A DNA stretch of 64,000 bases, from contig CALMPB010000327.1 of the NCBI GenBank assembly GCA_937871985.1, positions 25,784 through 89,783 on the forward strand, written 5' to 3'. The notes beneath the pieces are model-generated. The model made no database searches. It saw only the letters and a program-made list of their open reading frames with translations, and was not told where the DNA came from. The DNA is from an uncultured Burkholderiaceae bacterium. GTDB taxonomy: Bacteria > Pseudomonadota > Gammaproteobacteria > Burkholderiales > Burkholderiaceae. Below, piece by piece: positions 7,764-16,734 of this stretch. A program made the position numbers and the translations under genes. Every line of letters starts with the position of its first letter. Within the stretch, counting starts at the first letter, position 1.

Positions 7764-9359
7764 TCAGAAACCTTCTTCGACCTGCGCGGTGACCACGACT
7801 ATCGTCGCCAGCCGCTGGGTGGAAAGGCGCTCGCTGCCACCCAGCAGCATGGGCATGCCCGGGTTCAGCCTGCGGCCTTCCGTTTCTTCGTGGCTGCGGT
7901 CAAACCCTGAAATGACCAACGGCTGCCCCGGCCGCAGCGCCACTTGCTGCACAGTGCCGTTGCCGTCGATAGTGACTTGCTGCAACTGCAAGGGATTGGA
8001 CTTGTCGCCGAACGTCACGGACTTGAGGGGCTGGGCGACCGTATTGTCGTAAGCCACCGACAGCAGTATCTGGCCATCATCCTGAGCATCGGGTACGAGG
8101 GTCAGCAAAGAGCCGACCGTCTCTTCTTTTTGGCTTACCGATACGGAGGGAAGCGCCGCGCCCGAGCCGGACGGCAGCGCTGTGGTTTCGACCCGATCGA
8201 TGTAGGAGAACGTGGTTCTGACCGCGTGCGAAATGGGGCGCCGATTCAAAGTTAGAACGGGCAGGCTGCTGCGCCGCACTACCTGCCCCACCTTGCTCAG
8301 CGCCTTGACCACGGCTTCGGAGCCCTTGAACGAGCCATCGGCGATGCCCAGGCCGAAGCTGGCCGTCTCGACCGCGCCGGCATCGGGCATGGCAGCGGCC
8401 GCAACGAATTTGGCGCTGGAAAACACCAGGTTCCAGTCGAAGCCCGCTTCGGCCGCATCGTGCACGGCCAGCGTGACCTCGTCGAAGATCAAGCGCACAC
8501 GGCGCGTCAGGGCGCGGTTTTCCTGTTCCAGGTATAGCGCAATGCGCTGCAGGACTTCGGGGATGTCGGTGACGACTATGGATGAACTGCCGCCTGCTTC
8601 GGCGACCAGTGTGCCGGCTTGCGACAGGAATGGTTCGATGCGCAAGCGCACGACTTCGAGCAGATCGTGCTTGCCCGCCGACAAGGTGGTTCTGGACGTA
8701 CTGGCAAACCCCTCGGACCGGCTTCGGCGGCTGGAGCCCATTTCGGCTTCGGCGTTGGCATTGAGGGTAAGAGCGCGGACATTGAAAACGCGGGTCTCGG
8801 TGCGGTAGAACTCGATGCGCCCCTCCCTGAACCGCCACATGACGCCAAGATGGGCTCCGATGCGATCCAGGATTCTGGCCAAAGGCTCTGGCTGGATGGA
8901 AGGCCGCATGACCGGCGTACTTCGGGGGCTTGCGGCTTTTTGCATTGCGGTGGCCGCCAGGCGCGGCGCAAATGCATCCAGCGGCATCAGGGCGTCGGGC
9001 CGCACATGCACAGGGATGCCGGTGGCTGCCGTGATGCGCTGGGCCAGCCCGGGCAAGTCGAACGCGGCGTCATTGAACAGCAAGGTTGTGTTGACATGGG
9101 CGCGCAAGGCCGGCGGCAACGCGATCTCGCGGGCCAGCGGCTGAGCCGGGCCCGCCAGCCACGGCTGGCCGACATCTTGCGCGGCGCGGCGAGCATCGCG
9201 GTCGGAGATCGAACGCTCGAACTCTTGGCGCCGGCTTTGGATGTCGTCTTGCGCATGGCCTACGGACAGTGCGATCTGCCGGGCTTTTTCGGCCAGCGCG
9301 CAGGCCGAGACGCCTGCCGCACAGCATACGACGACGCACAGACGAACGGCGCGGTTCAT
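7764..9359 (-). CDS. pilN: PilN-type outer-membrane secretin lipoprotein of the type IVb pilus
   Basis: ATG 9359 overlaps the end of the upstream gene in an ATGA. The 531-residue product begins with a lipoprotein signal peptide ending GVSAC, so Cys19-20 would be lipidated. An N-terminal domain with FNDAAFDLPGLAQRITAATG resembles the STN/N0 domain of secretins. The C-terminal half (EKEETVGSLLTLVPDAQDDGQILLS in two pieces, then VALRPGQPLVISGFDR) carries the secretin/PilN beta-domain pattern. PilN lipoprotein rings form the outer-membrane channel for the pilus fibre. pilL (upstream) and pilO (downstream) are as in R64. The stop is TGA at 7764-7766. Confidence 0.88.
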   Translation of the reverse strand: MNRAVRLCVVVCCAAGVSACALAEKARQIALSVGHAQDDIQSRRQEFERSISDRDARRAAQDVGQPWLAGPAQPLAREIALPPALRAHVNTTLLFNDAAFDLPGLAQRITAATGIPVHVRPDALMPLDAFAPRLAATAMQKAASPRSTPVMRPSIQPEPLARILDRIGAHLGVMWRFREGRIEFYRTETRVFNVRALTLNANAEAEMGSSRRSRSEGFASTSRTTLSAGKHDLLEVVRLRIEPFLSQAGTLVAEAGGSSSIVVTDIPEVLQRIALYLEQENRALTRRVRLIFDEVTLAVHDAAEAGFDWNLVFSSAKFVAAAAMPDAGAVETASFGLGIADGSFKGSEAVVKALSKVGQVVRRSSLPVLTLNRRPISHAVRTTFSYIDRVETTALPSGSGAALPSVSVSQKEETVGSLLTLVPDAQDDGQILLSVAYDNTVAQPLKSVTFGDKSNPLQLQQVTIDGNGTVQQVALRPGQPLVISGFDRSHEETEGRRLNPGMPMLLGGSERLSTQRLATIVVVTAQVEEGF

Positions 9360-10351
9360 GATGCCCCCGACAACGCCGCAACGCGATTGCACGGTTGGGC
9401 ATACGGCACGATGCGCAGCACCTTGTTGGAATAGAAACACGGTTGCAGCGGACGATCGGCCATTTCGGTGGAGGCCATGAGCGCCTGCACCGCCTGCTTG
9501 AAATCGCTGCGAAACTGCGCCGAGCCGGCAATGGGAATATCGGCATCGACCGACCAGTGCTCGGCCTCGAACGTCCACCCCGCCTTGTCGGCCCAGCGCG
9601 ACAAAGCCAGGCGCATGTTCTTGTCCTGCGGGCTGACGTCGAACTGCACGAGAGCCGACGTTACGGTGGGGGCATCCGGCGGCCCCTCGATGAGGCGGGA
9701 GCCGCCGGTTCCGCCGGGGGAAAGCGTGGCGTCGGGCTGCGTCGGGGAAGGCGCAGGAATAGCAGCCTGGCCGGCCAGGCTGCTTGCCACGGACAATGGG
9801 TTGGCAGATTGCGCAGGCAGCGGCGCAGCGGCAGAAGCAGCCACTGCCTCATCAGCCTCGATGCGCACGGCCATGGTATCCGCAACAGCGCTGGATGGCG
9901 CCCGGACGCCGGGCTCGGCCATTTTGCCTGCATCGGCTTCCGGCGTGGCACCCGCCGGCGCTACGGACGGGGACGGCCCGGCGCCCGCGCGATCGACACG
10001 GCTTGACTGCCGGCCGCCACGCAACACCAGATGCGGCCATACCTGGTCGAGCACGACATAGGGCTCTTCGCGGCGGTACCCCAAGAGGCGATCGCCCTGG
10101 GAAGTGCTGGCGAAAATGGCCGGCACGGCCTGCCCGGGCACAAACTGCAGCCACATGCGGCGCCCATCGTCGAAGACCTGCAGCGGCGCCACATCGGGGT
10201 CGCCCGACAACTGCCAGGCGAAATCGAAATTGCCGGCGGTATGAGCAACGGGAGTTCGCATGCCGGCGGAGTCGAACAAACGCCAATCGGGCAGGCCTGC
10301 GCAGCCGCCAAGCATCAGCATTGCCAACCCCGCAACCCACTTTACAGCCAT
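9356..10351 (-). CDS. pilL: PilL/TcpQ-type lipoprotein, first gene of the pil operon
   Basis: ATG 10351 has a strong ribosome site (GGGGAGGT). The 331-residue product starts with a lipoprotein signal ending MLMLGGCAG. The N-terminal third (FDFAWQLSGDPDVAPLQVFD, then MWLQFVPGQAVPAIFAS) resembles VirB9/TrbG-like beta domains seen in PilL proteins. The middle is a low-complexity Ala/Pro-rich linker. The C-terminal ~100 residues (FDVSPQDKNMRLALSRWADK, then GWTFEAEHWSVDADIPI) have the TcpQ domain pattern, which binds and stabilises the secretin ring. It is promoter-proximal; the 291 bases between it and the divergent gene at 10643 include an AT-rich tract (about 10445-10520) that should hold the pil promoter. 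Confidence 0.75.
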   Translation of the reverse strand: MAVKWVAGLAMLMLGGCAGLPDWRLFDSAGMRTPVAHTAGNFDFAWQLSGDPDVAPLQVFDDGRRMWLQFVPGQAVPAIFASTSQGDRLLGYRREEPYVVLDQVWPHLVLRGGRQSSRVDRAGAGPSPSVAPAGATPEADAGKMAEPGVRAPSSAVADTMAVRIEADEAVAASAAAPLPAQSANPLSVASSLAGQAAIPAPSPTQPDATLSPGGTGGSRLIEGPPDAPTVTSALVQFDVSPQDKNMRLALSRWADKAGWTFEAEHWSVDADIPIAGSAQFRSDFKQAVQALMASTEMADRPLQPCFYSNKVLRIVPYAQPCNRVAALSGAS

Positions 10352-10642
10352 CGGCCACCTCCCCTGCAAGACCGTCCGTTCCTGGTACGAATGGCAGCAA
10401 TCTTGCACGGGGAACTTCGGCCCCGCCAGACCGAGTTGTACGAATAGAAAATTTTGTCACAAAAAAAAGTGCGTATTTTCAGGCCGGATTAATTTTTATA
10501 AATCAGCGGATTGAAGGCTCATCTTAAAGCTGAGTATCGTGGCCTTTAAAAATGAAGTAACCGCAAAAGCGGCCAAATGGATTAATCTTGGATCTCAGCC
10601 GAGAGGTGCCATTACCGGCTCCCTCACTACAGGAGACTCACC

Positions 10643-10924
10643 ATGAATGCACTTGTTGAGCAATACTGGGCTCGAGCACTGAAAATCGCGCGCCAATACG
10701 AAGCCGGCGATTTCGCTTTTGCTGACCTCACGGGCCTGGGCGAAGAGTTTGCCGCCTCTTTCACGGAGCAAATCAACGAACTCCCCGAAGCGACTCGCAA
10801 TGCCCAGTCTGCAGCCATGGAAGCCAAGCTGCAACAGGGCCTTGCCGCCAGCGGCATCAGCGAAAACGCCTCGCAGGCATTAAACGAACTGCTCGTTTCA
10901 ATCACGCGCACCCCCATCTACTAA
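10643..10924 (+). CDS. small acidic protein of unknown function
   Basis: The 93-residue product is preceded by a good ribosome site (AGGAG, eight bases before ATG) and followed by a strong terminator, so it looks like a genuine single-gene unit. The sequence is predicted all-helical and acidic (MNALVEQYWARALKIARQYE, then DLTGLGEEFAASFTEQINEL). There is no signal peptide, membrane segment or motif that I recognise. It is divergent from the pil operon, sharing the AT-rich intergenic region 10352-10642. A regulatory relation to the pil genes is possible, but nothing in the protein (no helix-turn-helix) shows it. Confidence 0.7.
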   Translation: MNALVEQYWARALKIARQYEAGDFAFADLTGLGEEFAASFTEQINELPEATRNAQSAAMEAKLQQGLAASGISENASQALNELLVSITRTPIY

Positions 10925-10957
10925 GCCTGCCGAAACTTATCCCAAGACGTATTGCCA

Positions 10958-10987
10958 AAGCCGGATGTCTCGTCCGGCTTTCTTTTT
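10958..10987 (+). terminator. rho-independent terminator after the 93-residue protein gene
   Basis: An eight-base stem AAGCCGGA/TCCGGCTT (10958-10965 and 10973-10980) with a seven-base loop is followed by TCTTTTT. It lies 33 bases after the stop of the upstream gene on the same strand. Confidence 0.88.
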
Positions 10988-11040
10988 GCCACCGGACGGC
11001 GCACAAACAAGCAGCGATGCCAAGAACATATACGGGCCCA

Positions 11041-11070
11041 AAAGCAAAAAGCCCCTTGAGAGGGCTTTTA
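11041..11070 (-). terminator. second, distal terminator downstream of tRNA-Lys
   Basis: On the minus strand AAAAGCCC/GGGCTTTT (11063-11070 and 11048-11055) forms an eight-base stem with a seven-base loop, followed by TGCTTTT. It lies about 85 bases beyond the first terminator of the tRNA unit and would act as a back-up. On the plus strand the four T's in the stem are the only U-tract, so the minus direction is preferred. Confidence 0.65.
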
Positions 11071-11154
11071 CGCCAAGAGAATATGCTGCCTGTGTGTTTG
11101 TCACCTGCGCATCTGCCGCCCATATTGATTCTTTGAATTGCGCCGTCAGTGCCC

Positions 11155-11184
11155 AAAAAAGCAAAGCCGCCTGAAAAGGCGGCT
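11155..11184 (-). terminator. terminator of the tRNA-Lys transcript
   Basis: On the minus strand AGCCGCCT/AGGCGGCT (11177-11184 and 11165-11172) forms a perfect eight-base stem with loop TTTC, followed by TTGCTTTTTT. It begins 21 bases after the tRNA 3' end. Confidence 0.85.
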
Positions 11185-11205
11185 GCAAGTTTTTTCAAGG
11201 CATTT

Positions 11206-11281
11206 TGGTGGGGCCTGTGGGACTCGAACCCACGACCAAAAGATTAAGAGTCTTCTGCTCTACCAGCTGAGCTAAAGCCCC
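11206..11281 (-). tRNA. tRNA-Lys (anticodon CTT)
   Basis: The minus strand folds as a complete tRNA: acceptor GGGGCTT/AGGCCCC (one G-U pair), D-arm GCTC/GAGC, anticodon stem GAAGA/TCTTT around loop CTCTTAA (anticodon CTT, reading AAG), variable loop TGGTC, and T-arm GTGGG/CCCAC with TTCGAGT. The discriminator A is at 11209, and the 3' CCA is encoded in the DNA (11208-11206). Confidence 0.97.
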
Positions 11282-11421
11282 ATGCCTGAAAAGAGAGCTA
11301 TTCTAGCATCTTTTTTATGATGCCGCAAAAGGCCGTGACTGATTGGCTGTATGCGCATCCGGCGCCTGGATCAGTCAGGTTTTTCATGGCTTCGCGGCTT
11401 CTTAACAGGTGTTGACAGGCC

Positions 11422-12804
<1,383 letters not shown>

Positions 12805-12994
12805 TCACGTAACTGAAAAATCAGCCGGCATTTTAACATTCGCGCCGTCGGCGGCCTTTGCCGTGGCAAGCGAAGCATATAAACCACACATTCGGCGCCG
12901 GGCTTTTTCTGCACGGACAAGAGGGTCTGTTGCCGGCACTGCGTCCCGGGTATCCCTGCTATACTTTTCCGGCCAGTAACTTCCTTAGGTAGCC

Positions 12995-13609
12995 ATGAAA
13001 CTGATTGGTTCGCTGACTAGCCCTTATACCCGCAAAGTGCGGGTGGTAATGACTGAAAAAAAACTCGAATACGAGCTGATTCTTGAAGACGTCTGGTCGA
13101 GCACAACGCAAATCCAGACCTACAACCCTCTGGGCAAAGTTCCCTGTCTGGTCATGGACGACACAGGCTGCCTGTTCGATTCGCGCGTCATCGTCGAATA
13201 CCTCGATACGCTTTCGCCCGTTGGCCGCCTCATCCCTCAGGCCAGCCGCGACCGCACGGCAACGCGCTGCTGGGAAGCCATTGCCGACGGGGTGCTCGAC
13301 GCGGCCGTCGCCATCAATATCGAGAACACCAAGCGGCCGGCCGAATTGCGTAGCGAAGACTGGGTGCAGCGCCAAATGGGAAAAATCACCACGGCGCTGG
13401 AATTCATGGATGCCGAACTGGACAGCCACGCTTTCTGCATGGGCATCAACTTCAGCCTGGCCGATGTTGCCGTGGGCTGTGCGCTGGGCTATCTGGACTT
13501 GCGCTTTCCCAACCTGGACTGGCGCAAACAATTCGGCAATCTCGCCGTGCTCAACGAAAAACTGCAGGCCCGTCCTTCCTTTATCGGTTCGGCGCCGCCA
13601 AAGCCATAA
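12995..13609 (+). CDS. glutathione S-transferase-family protein (YibF-like)
   Basis: The 204-residue protein has a thioredoxin-like N-terminal domain starting MKLIGSLTSPYTRKVRVVM, with the SPYTRKVR active-site segment (Ser9) and NPLGKVPCLV (cis-Pro) for glutathione binding. It also has DSRVIVEYLD, and a helical C-terminal domain containing FSLADVAVGCALGYLDLRFP. This pattern is shared with E. coli YibF and related betaproteobacterial GSTs, whose substrates are mostly unknown. It is divergent from purB with 196 bases between. A TATACT at 12960-12965 may be its -10 element, but no good -35 was found. Confidence 0.88.
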   Translation: MKLIGSLTSPYTRKVRVVMTEKKLEYELILEDVWSSTTQIQTYNPLGKVPCLVMDDTGCLFDSRVIVEYLDTLSPVGRLIPQASRDRTATRCWEAIADGVLDAAVAINIENTKRPAELRSEDWVQRQMGKITTALEFMDAELDSHAFCMGINFSLADVAVGCALGYLDLRFPNLDWRKQFGNLAVLNEKLQARPSFIGSAPPKP

Positions 13610-13679
13610 AAATAAATACCTGCATAGCAAATACGCAGGTGGAAAATGCTCTGATGACGGATGCGCAGATACGATTCCG

Positions 13680-14021
13680 TCAATGCAGATGCGATTCGTT
13701 CGAGCGCTTCAGCAGCGCAATGAGGTGCTCTTTCAGCCCCGACGAAAACAAGGGAACGAATTCCAGGCAATGGTTGCTGTTGATGATGGAACGCAACTGG
13801 ATGGACTGGTTCCGGAATGCCTGGGTGCCCCTGGCGTTTTTGTCGTAGGCCTGCAAAAGCTTGTTGGCGGCCGCCTGCGCCTGGAACAGATTGGCTTCGG
13901 GCGAGCCTTCCAGCGCCGCATAGTGCTTGAGCAGATTTTCCATATCGTCCAGGAACAGGCCCAGCGCCTGGCTGCCCCGGCAGTCCGCGCGCTCGTAACC
14001 CCAGTTCATCGGCTTGGTCAT
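13680..14021 (-). CDS. conserved small protein of unknown function (paralogue of next gene)
   Basis: The 113-residue product is soluble and mostly helical: MTKPMNWGYERADCRGSQAL, then FLDDMENLLKHYAALEGSPE and NLFQAQAAANKLLQAY. No known domain was recognised. It aligns along its length with the product of the gene upstream of it in the same direction (14083-14523): both share WG(Y/F), a Cys-(R/H)-Gly, a long helix, and (Q/K)AF-(R/E)-(N/G)-QSI. This indicates a tandem duplication. There is no signal peptide. The genes are 61 bases apart and probably co-transcribed. Confidence 0.65.
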   Translation of the reverse strand: MTKPMNWGYERADCRGSQALGLFLDDMENLLKHYAALEGSPEANLFQAQAAANKLLQAYDKNARGTQAFRNQSIQLRSIINSNHCLEFVPLFSSGLKEHLIALLKRSNESHLH

Positions 14022-14082
14022 GCTTGCTCCGCAATGGTGCCAGGCATTGCCCGGCCGTGAATGGAGGCCGATACGGGATCGG

Positions 14083-14523
14083 TCAGTTTATGGTTTGCGT
14101 CGCCTGCAACTGCGACTGCATTTCAAGGATAAGCTCTTCGAGTTCGGGCGAGGTCTGCAGCGCCAGCACGGGCGTGCCCTCGGCATCGGAGCCGTCGCGC
14201 TCGAGCTTCAAGGTGATGCTTTGGCCTTCGAACGCTTTGGGATTGGCCTGGATTTGCACATATTGGTTGAGCAGGCGATCGACCGCCTTTTGCGCCTCGG
14301 TCAGTTGTACGGCCAGGGGCGACTCGGCGTGAAGCTTGAACTGCTGCTCGATGGTTTTGGCCAGATCCCAGCTGAAGAACAGAATGGCATTGTAGCCATG
14401 GCATTCGGGGTGCAGGAAACCCCAGGATTCATTTTGTGAGGGATTCAAAATAATACGTTCCGGTGTTGCGGGCTTGGGCTGAATGTGAGCTGAACGGCTC
14501 GAGGGGCATATTGCGGCGTGCAT
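14083..14523 (-). CDS. conserved small protein of unknown function (paralogue of previous gene)
   Basis: The start is uncertain. ATG 14523 gives 146 residues but has no clear ribosome site. A TTG at 14448 would give 121 residues and aligns well with the start of the paralogue at 13680-14021 (LNPSQNESWGFLHPECHG against MTKPMNWGYERADCRG). The shared region continues through a long helix (LAKTIEQQFKLHAESPLAVQ) and KAFEGQSITLKLERD. The C-terminal tail (SPELEELILEMQSQLQAT) is longer than in the paralogue. No function is recognised; no export signal is seen. Confidence 0.6.
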   Translation of the reverse strand: MHAAICPSSRSAHIQPKPATPERIILNPSQNESWGFLHPECHGYNAILFFSWDLAKTIEQQFKLHAESPLAVQLTEAQKAVDRLLNQYVQIQANPKAFEGQSITLKLERDGSDAEGTPVLALQTSPELEELILEMQSQLQATQTIN

Positions 14524-14567
14524 CGCCGGGTTGGCGCCCCGTAACGCGCCGCCCGGGCGCATGGGGT

Positions 14568-15050
14568 TCAGCGTTTACGTGTCAGTGTCTTACCGTCGTA
14601 GATGTAAGTGTCTATTTTATCCGGCTTTTCGGCATTCGGGGTCTGCACCAGGAAACGTCGGCCCTTGGCCGTCACCTTCACTTGCGTGCTGCATGAACCA
14701 AAAGGCGGCGAGACGGTATAGCCCTTGTCGCGCAGGATGACCCAACGGTACCTGACGGGGCATTTTTCGTTGCCGTCGCTGATGGACACCAGCGCCGCCT
14801 CGGCTTTGGGCAGGCTGAAGGCATAGGTGATGTTCAACAGCCCTTCGATGGGCGGGCTGATTTCAGTATCGTCGATTTTCAGGCGCGATTCGTACAGGTA
14901 TTCGTAGGACTTTATCCCCAGCGTGCCGTAGGGGGTAACGACATTCAGCCTGGATGGCAAAGGAGGCCACTTTTCCTGGGCAGCGGCGGCCTGGCCGCAT
15001 AACACGATAGGCAGAAGGAATCCGGCGGAAGCCAAAATAAACTGACGCAT
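14568..15050 (-). CDS. exported protein of unknown function
   Basis: ATG 15050 gives 160 residues with a clear signal peptide (MRQFILASAGFLLPIVLCGQ then AAAAQEK, cleavage likely after AAA). The mature part is beta-rich with three cysteines (one each in KCPVRYRW and GSCSTQ are retained after export), e.g. VTPYGTLGIKSYEYLYESRL and SPPFGSCSTQVKVTAKGRRF. It is probably a soluble periplasmic protein. No domain was recognised. It precedes the two paralogous orphan genes on the same strand with about 45 bases between. Confidence 0.65.
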   Translation of the reverse strand: MRQFILASAGFLLPIVLCGQAAAAQEKWPPLPSRLNVVTPYGTLGIKSYEYLYESRLKIDDTEISPPIEGLLNITYAFSLPKAEAALVSISDGNEKCPVRYRWVILRDKGYTVSPPFGSCSTQVKVTAKGRRFLVQTPNAEKPDKIDTYIYDGKTLTRKR

Positions 15051-15231
15051 ATTGCCTGTGGATGGGTGTCTGGGCAGATGGTGGCGTGCACGAGTTTGGC
15101 CTGCTGCACTACCGTATCTGTGTCGCGGCTGGTTCGCGTGAATTGCCACGTTTTGTAAAGGCTATTACATAGTATTTTGAATGGCTGGGCAAATGGCGTC
15201 AAGGCGAGACCTTCCAAGAGCCTTGCAGGCC

Positions 15232-15432
15232 TCAACGCGAGGTGGCCATCATGTAAAGCAGCGCCACAAGCAGCAGCGCGAAATACACGATGACGCCGGC
15301 CAAAATGCTTTGCCCCGCGATCCGCAGCTTTTGCAGCAGCGTCGGCGCGGGCCCGAGCCGGCTGTTACGCACGGCCCACCACCACATGCCGGCGGCGCCC
15401 AGTATGCTGAGCAGGAGGATTCCGATTTTCAT
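15232..15432 (-). CDS. small two-helix membrane protein
   Basis: The 66-residue product has two hydrophobic segments (MKIGILLLSILGAAGMWWWA and ILAGVIVYFALLLVALLYMM) joined by a basic loop (RNSRLGPAPTLLQKLRIAG). It lies downstream of mnmA on the same strand with 90 bases between. Small membrane proteins of this type are often conserved next to mnmA in Alcaligenaceae, but I cannot name a function. Codon use matches its neighbours, supporting a real gene. Confidence 0.6.
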   Translation of the reverse strand: MKIGILLLSILGAAGMWWWAVRNSRLGPAPTLLQKLRIAGQSILAGVIVYFALLLVALLYMMATSR

Positions 15433-15522
15433 CCGGCCATTCTAACGGATGCGCTTCCGGACGGTTCTTGCCGTGGCTGGGCCCAAAAGCCTCGCTGGGC
15501 CTTCGAGCGCGGCAGCCCGAAT

Positions 15523-16638
15523 TTACACGATGATGCCGCCGCCCAGGCACACATCGCCGTCGTACAGCACGGCCGACTGGCCGGGAGTAACCGCCCACTG
15601 CGCTTCGCGGAACTCCAGCGCAAAGCCGTCTTGCCGGGCAAAGGGCAGCACGCAGGCGGCATCCGACTGGCGATAGCGCGTTTTGGCCGTGTAATCGCCC
15701 GGCTCGGGGGTATGGCCGGCAACCCAGTTGCTGTCCTGGGCGTTCAATTTCCCGCTCAGCAGCCAGGGGTGGTCGTGCCCTTGAACCACATACAAGGTAT
15801 TGGTTTCCAGATCCTTGCGCGCGGTATACCAGGCGTCGGCCGTGCCGTCCTGGCGCTGCCGGCCCTTCACGCCGCCTATGCCCAGGCCTTTGCGCTGCCC
15901 CAGGGTATAAAACGACAATCCTTGATGCTGGCCCACGACAACCCCTTCGGGCGTCTTGATGGGCCCGGGCTGCGTGGGCAGGTACCGATTCAGGAACTCC
16001 CGGAACGGGCGTTCGCCAATAAAGCATATGCCGGTGGAGTCTTTCTTGGCCGCATTCGGCAGTTGCAATGACGCCGCGATGCGCCGTACCTCCGTCTTGG
16101 GCAGTTCGCCCAGGGGAAACAGGGTTCTCGACAACTGCGCCTGGTTCAGACGGTGCAGAAAATAGCTTTGATCCTTGGTGTGATCCAGCGCCTTGAGCAA
16201 CTGGTACTGCACGCGGCCGCCCTCCTCCACAGCGCGCACGCGCGCGTAATGGCCCGTGGCGATGCGTTCGGCGCCCAGCGACATGGCATGGTCCAGGAAG
16301 GCCTTGAACTTGATTTCGGCATTGCACAGCACGTCGGGATTGGGGGTGCGGCCAGCCGAGTACTCGCGCAGGAAATCGGCGAAGACGCGGTCTTTGTATT
16401 CCGCCGCGAAGTTCACCGCCTCGATTTCAATGCCGATGAGATCGGCTACGCTGGCCGCGTCGATCCAGTCCTGGCGCGTCGAGCAATACTCGGAATCGTC
16501 GTCGTCCTCCCAGTTCTTCATGAACAGGCCGACGACTTCGTAGCCCTGCTCCTTGAGCAGCCAGGCCGTTACCGACGAATCAACGCCCCCCGACATGCCG
16601 ACGACGACACGTCCTTTCGATGCAGATAAATGAGTCAT
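15523..16638 (-). CDS. mnmA: tRNA-specific 2-thiouridylase MnmA
   Basis: The 371-residue protein has the PP-loop GMSGGVDSS (residues 14-22) that adenylates U34, the nucleophilic cysteine in CNAEIKF (C105) and the second catalytic cysteine in STGICFIGE (C205). It also has the tRNA-binding segment [10 protein letters not shown]. It thiolates U34 of tRNA-Lys, -Glu and -Gln, using sulfur relayed by the Tus pathway. Length and motifs are typical. The start [18 protein letters not shown] is the only ATG before the PP-loop core that leaves a normal N-terminus. Confidence 0.97.
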   Translation of the reverse strand: MTHLSASKGRVVVGMSGGVDSSVTAWLLKEQGYEVVGLFMKNWEDDDDSEYCSTRQDWIDAASVADLIGIEIEAVNFAAEYKDRVFADFLREYSAGRTPNPDVLCNAEIKFKAFLDHAMSLGAERIATGHYARVRAVEEGGRVQYQLLKALDHTKDQSYFLHRLNQAQLSRTLFPLGELPKTEVRRIAASLQLPNAAKKDSTGICFIGERPFREFLNRYLPTQPGPIKTPEGVVVGQHQGLSFYTLGQRKGLGIGGVKGRQRQDGTADAWYTARKDLETNTLYVVQGHDHPWLLSGKLNAQDSNWVAGHTPEPGDYTAKTRYRQSDAACVLPFARQDGFALEFREAQWAVTPGQSAVLYDGDVCLGGGIIV

Positions 16639-16734
16639 GGCGGTATTTTAATCGGATCCGCCCAACCCGATTCACATGCGGGCGCCCAGGCCCACATGCG
16701 CGGCAGCCGCCATGGCACCGATGGCCTTCCACCC

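Noticed and set aside
10937..11188. Minus-strand open frame between the terminators near tRNA-Lys
   Set aside because: It crosses two terminator hairpins, lacks a ribosome site and has no resemblance to a known protein.
12937..12965. Sigma-70 promoter for the GST gene at 12995
   Set aside because: TATACT at 12960-12965 is a good -10 but the sequence 16-18 bases upstream has no -35-like hexamer.
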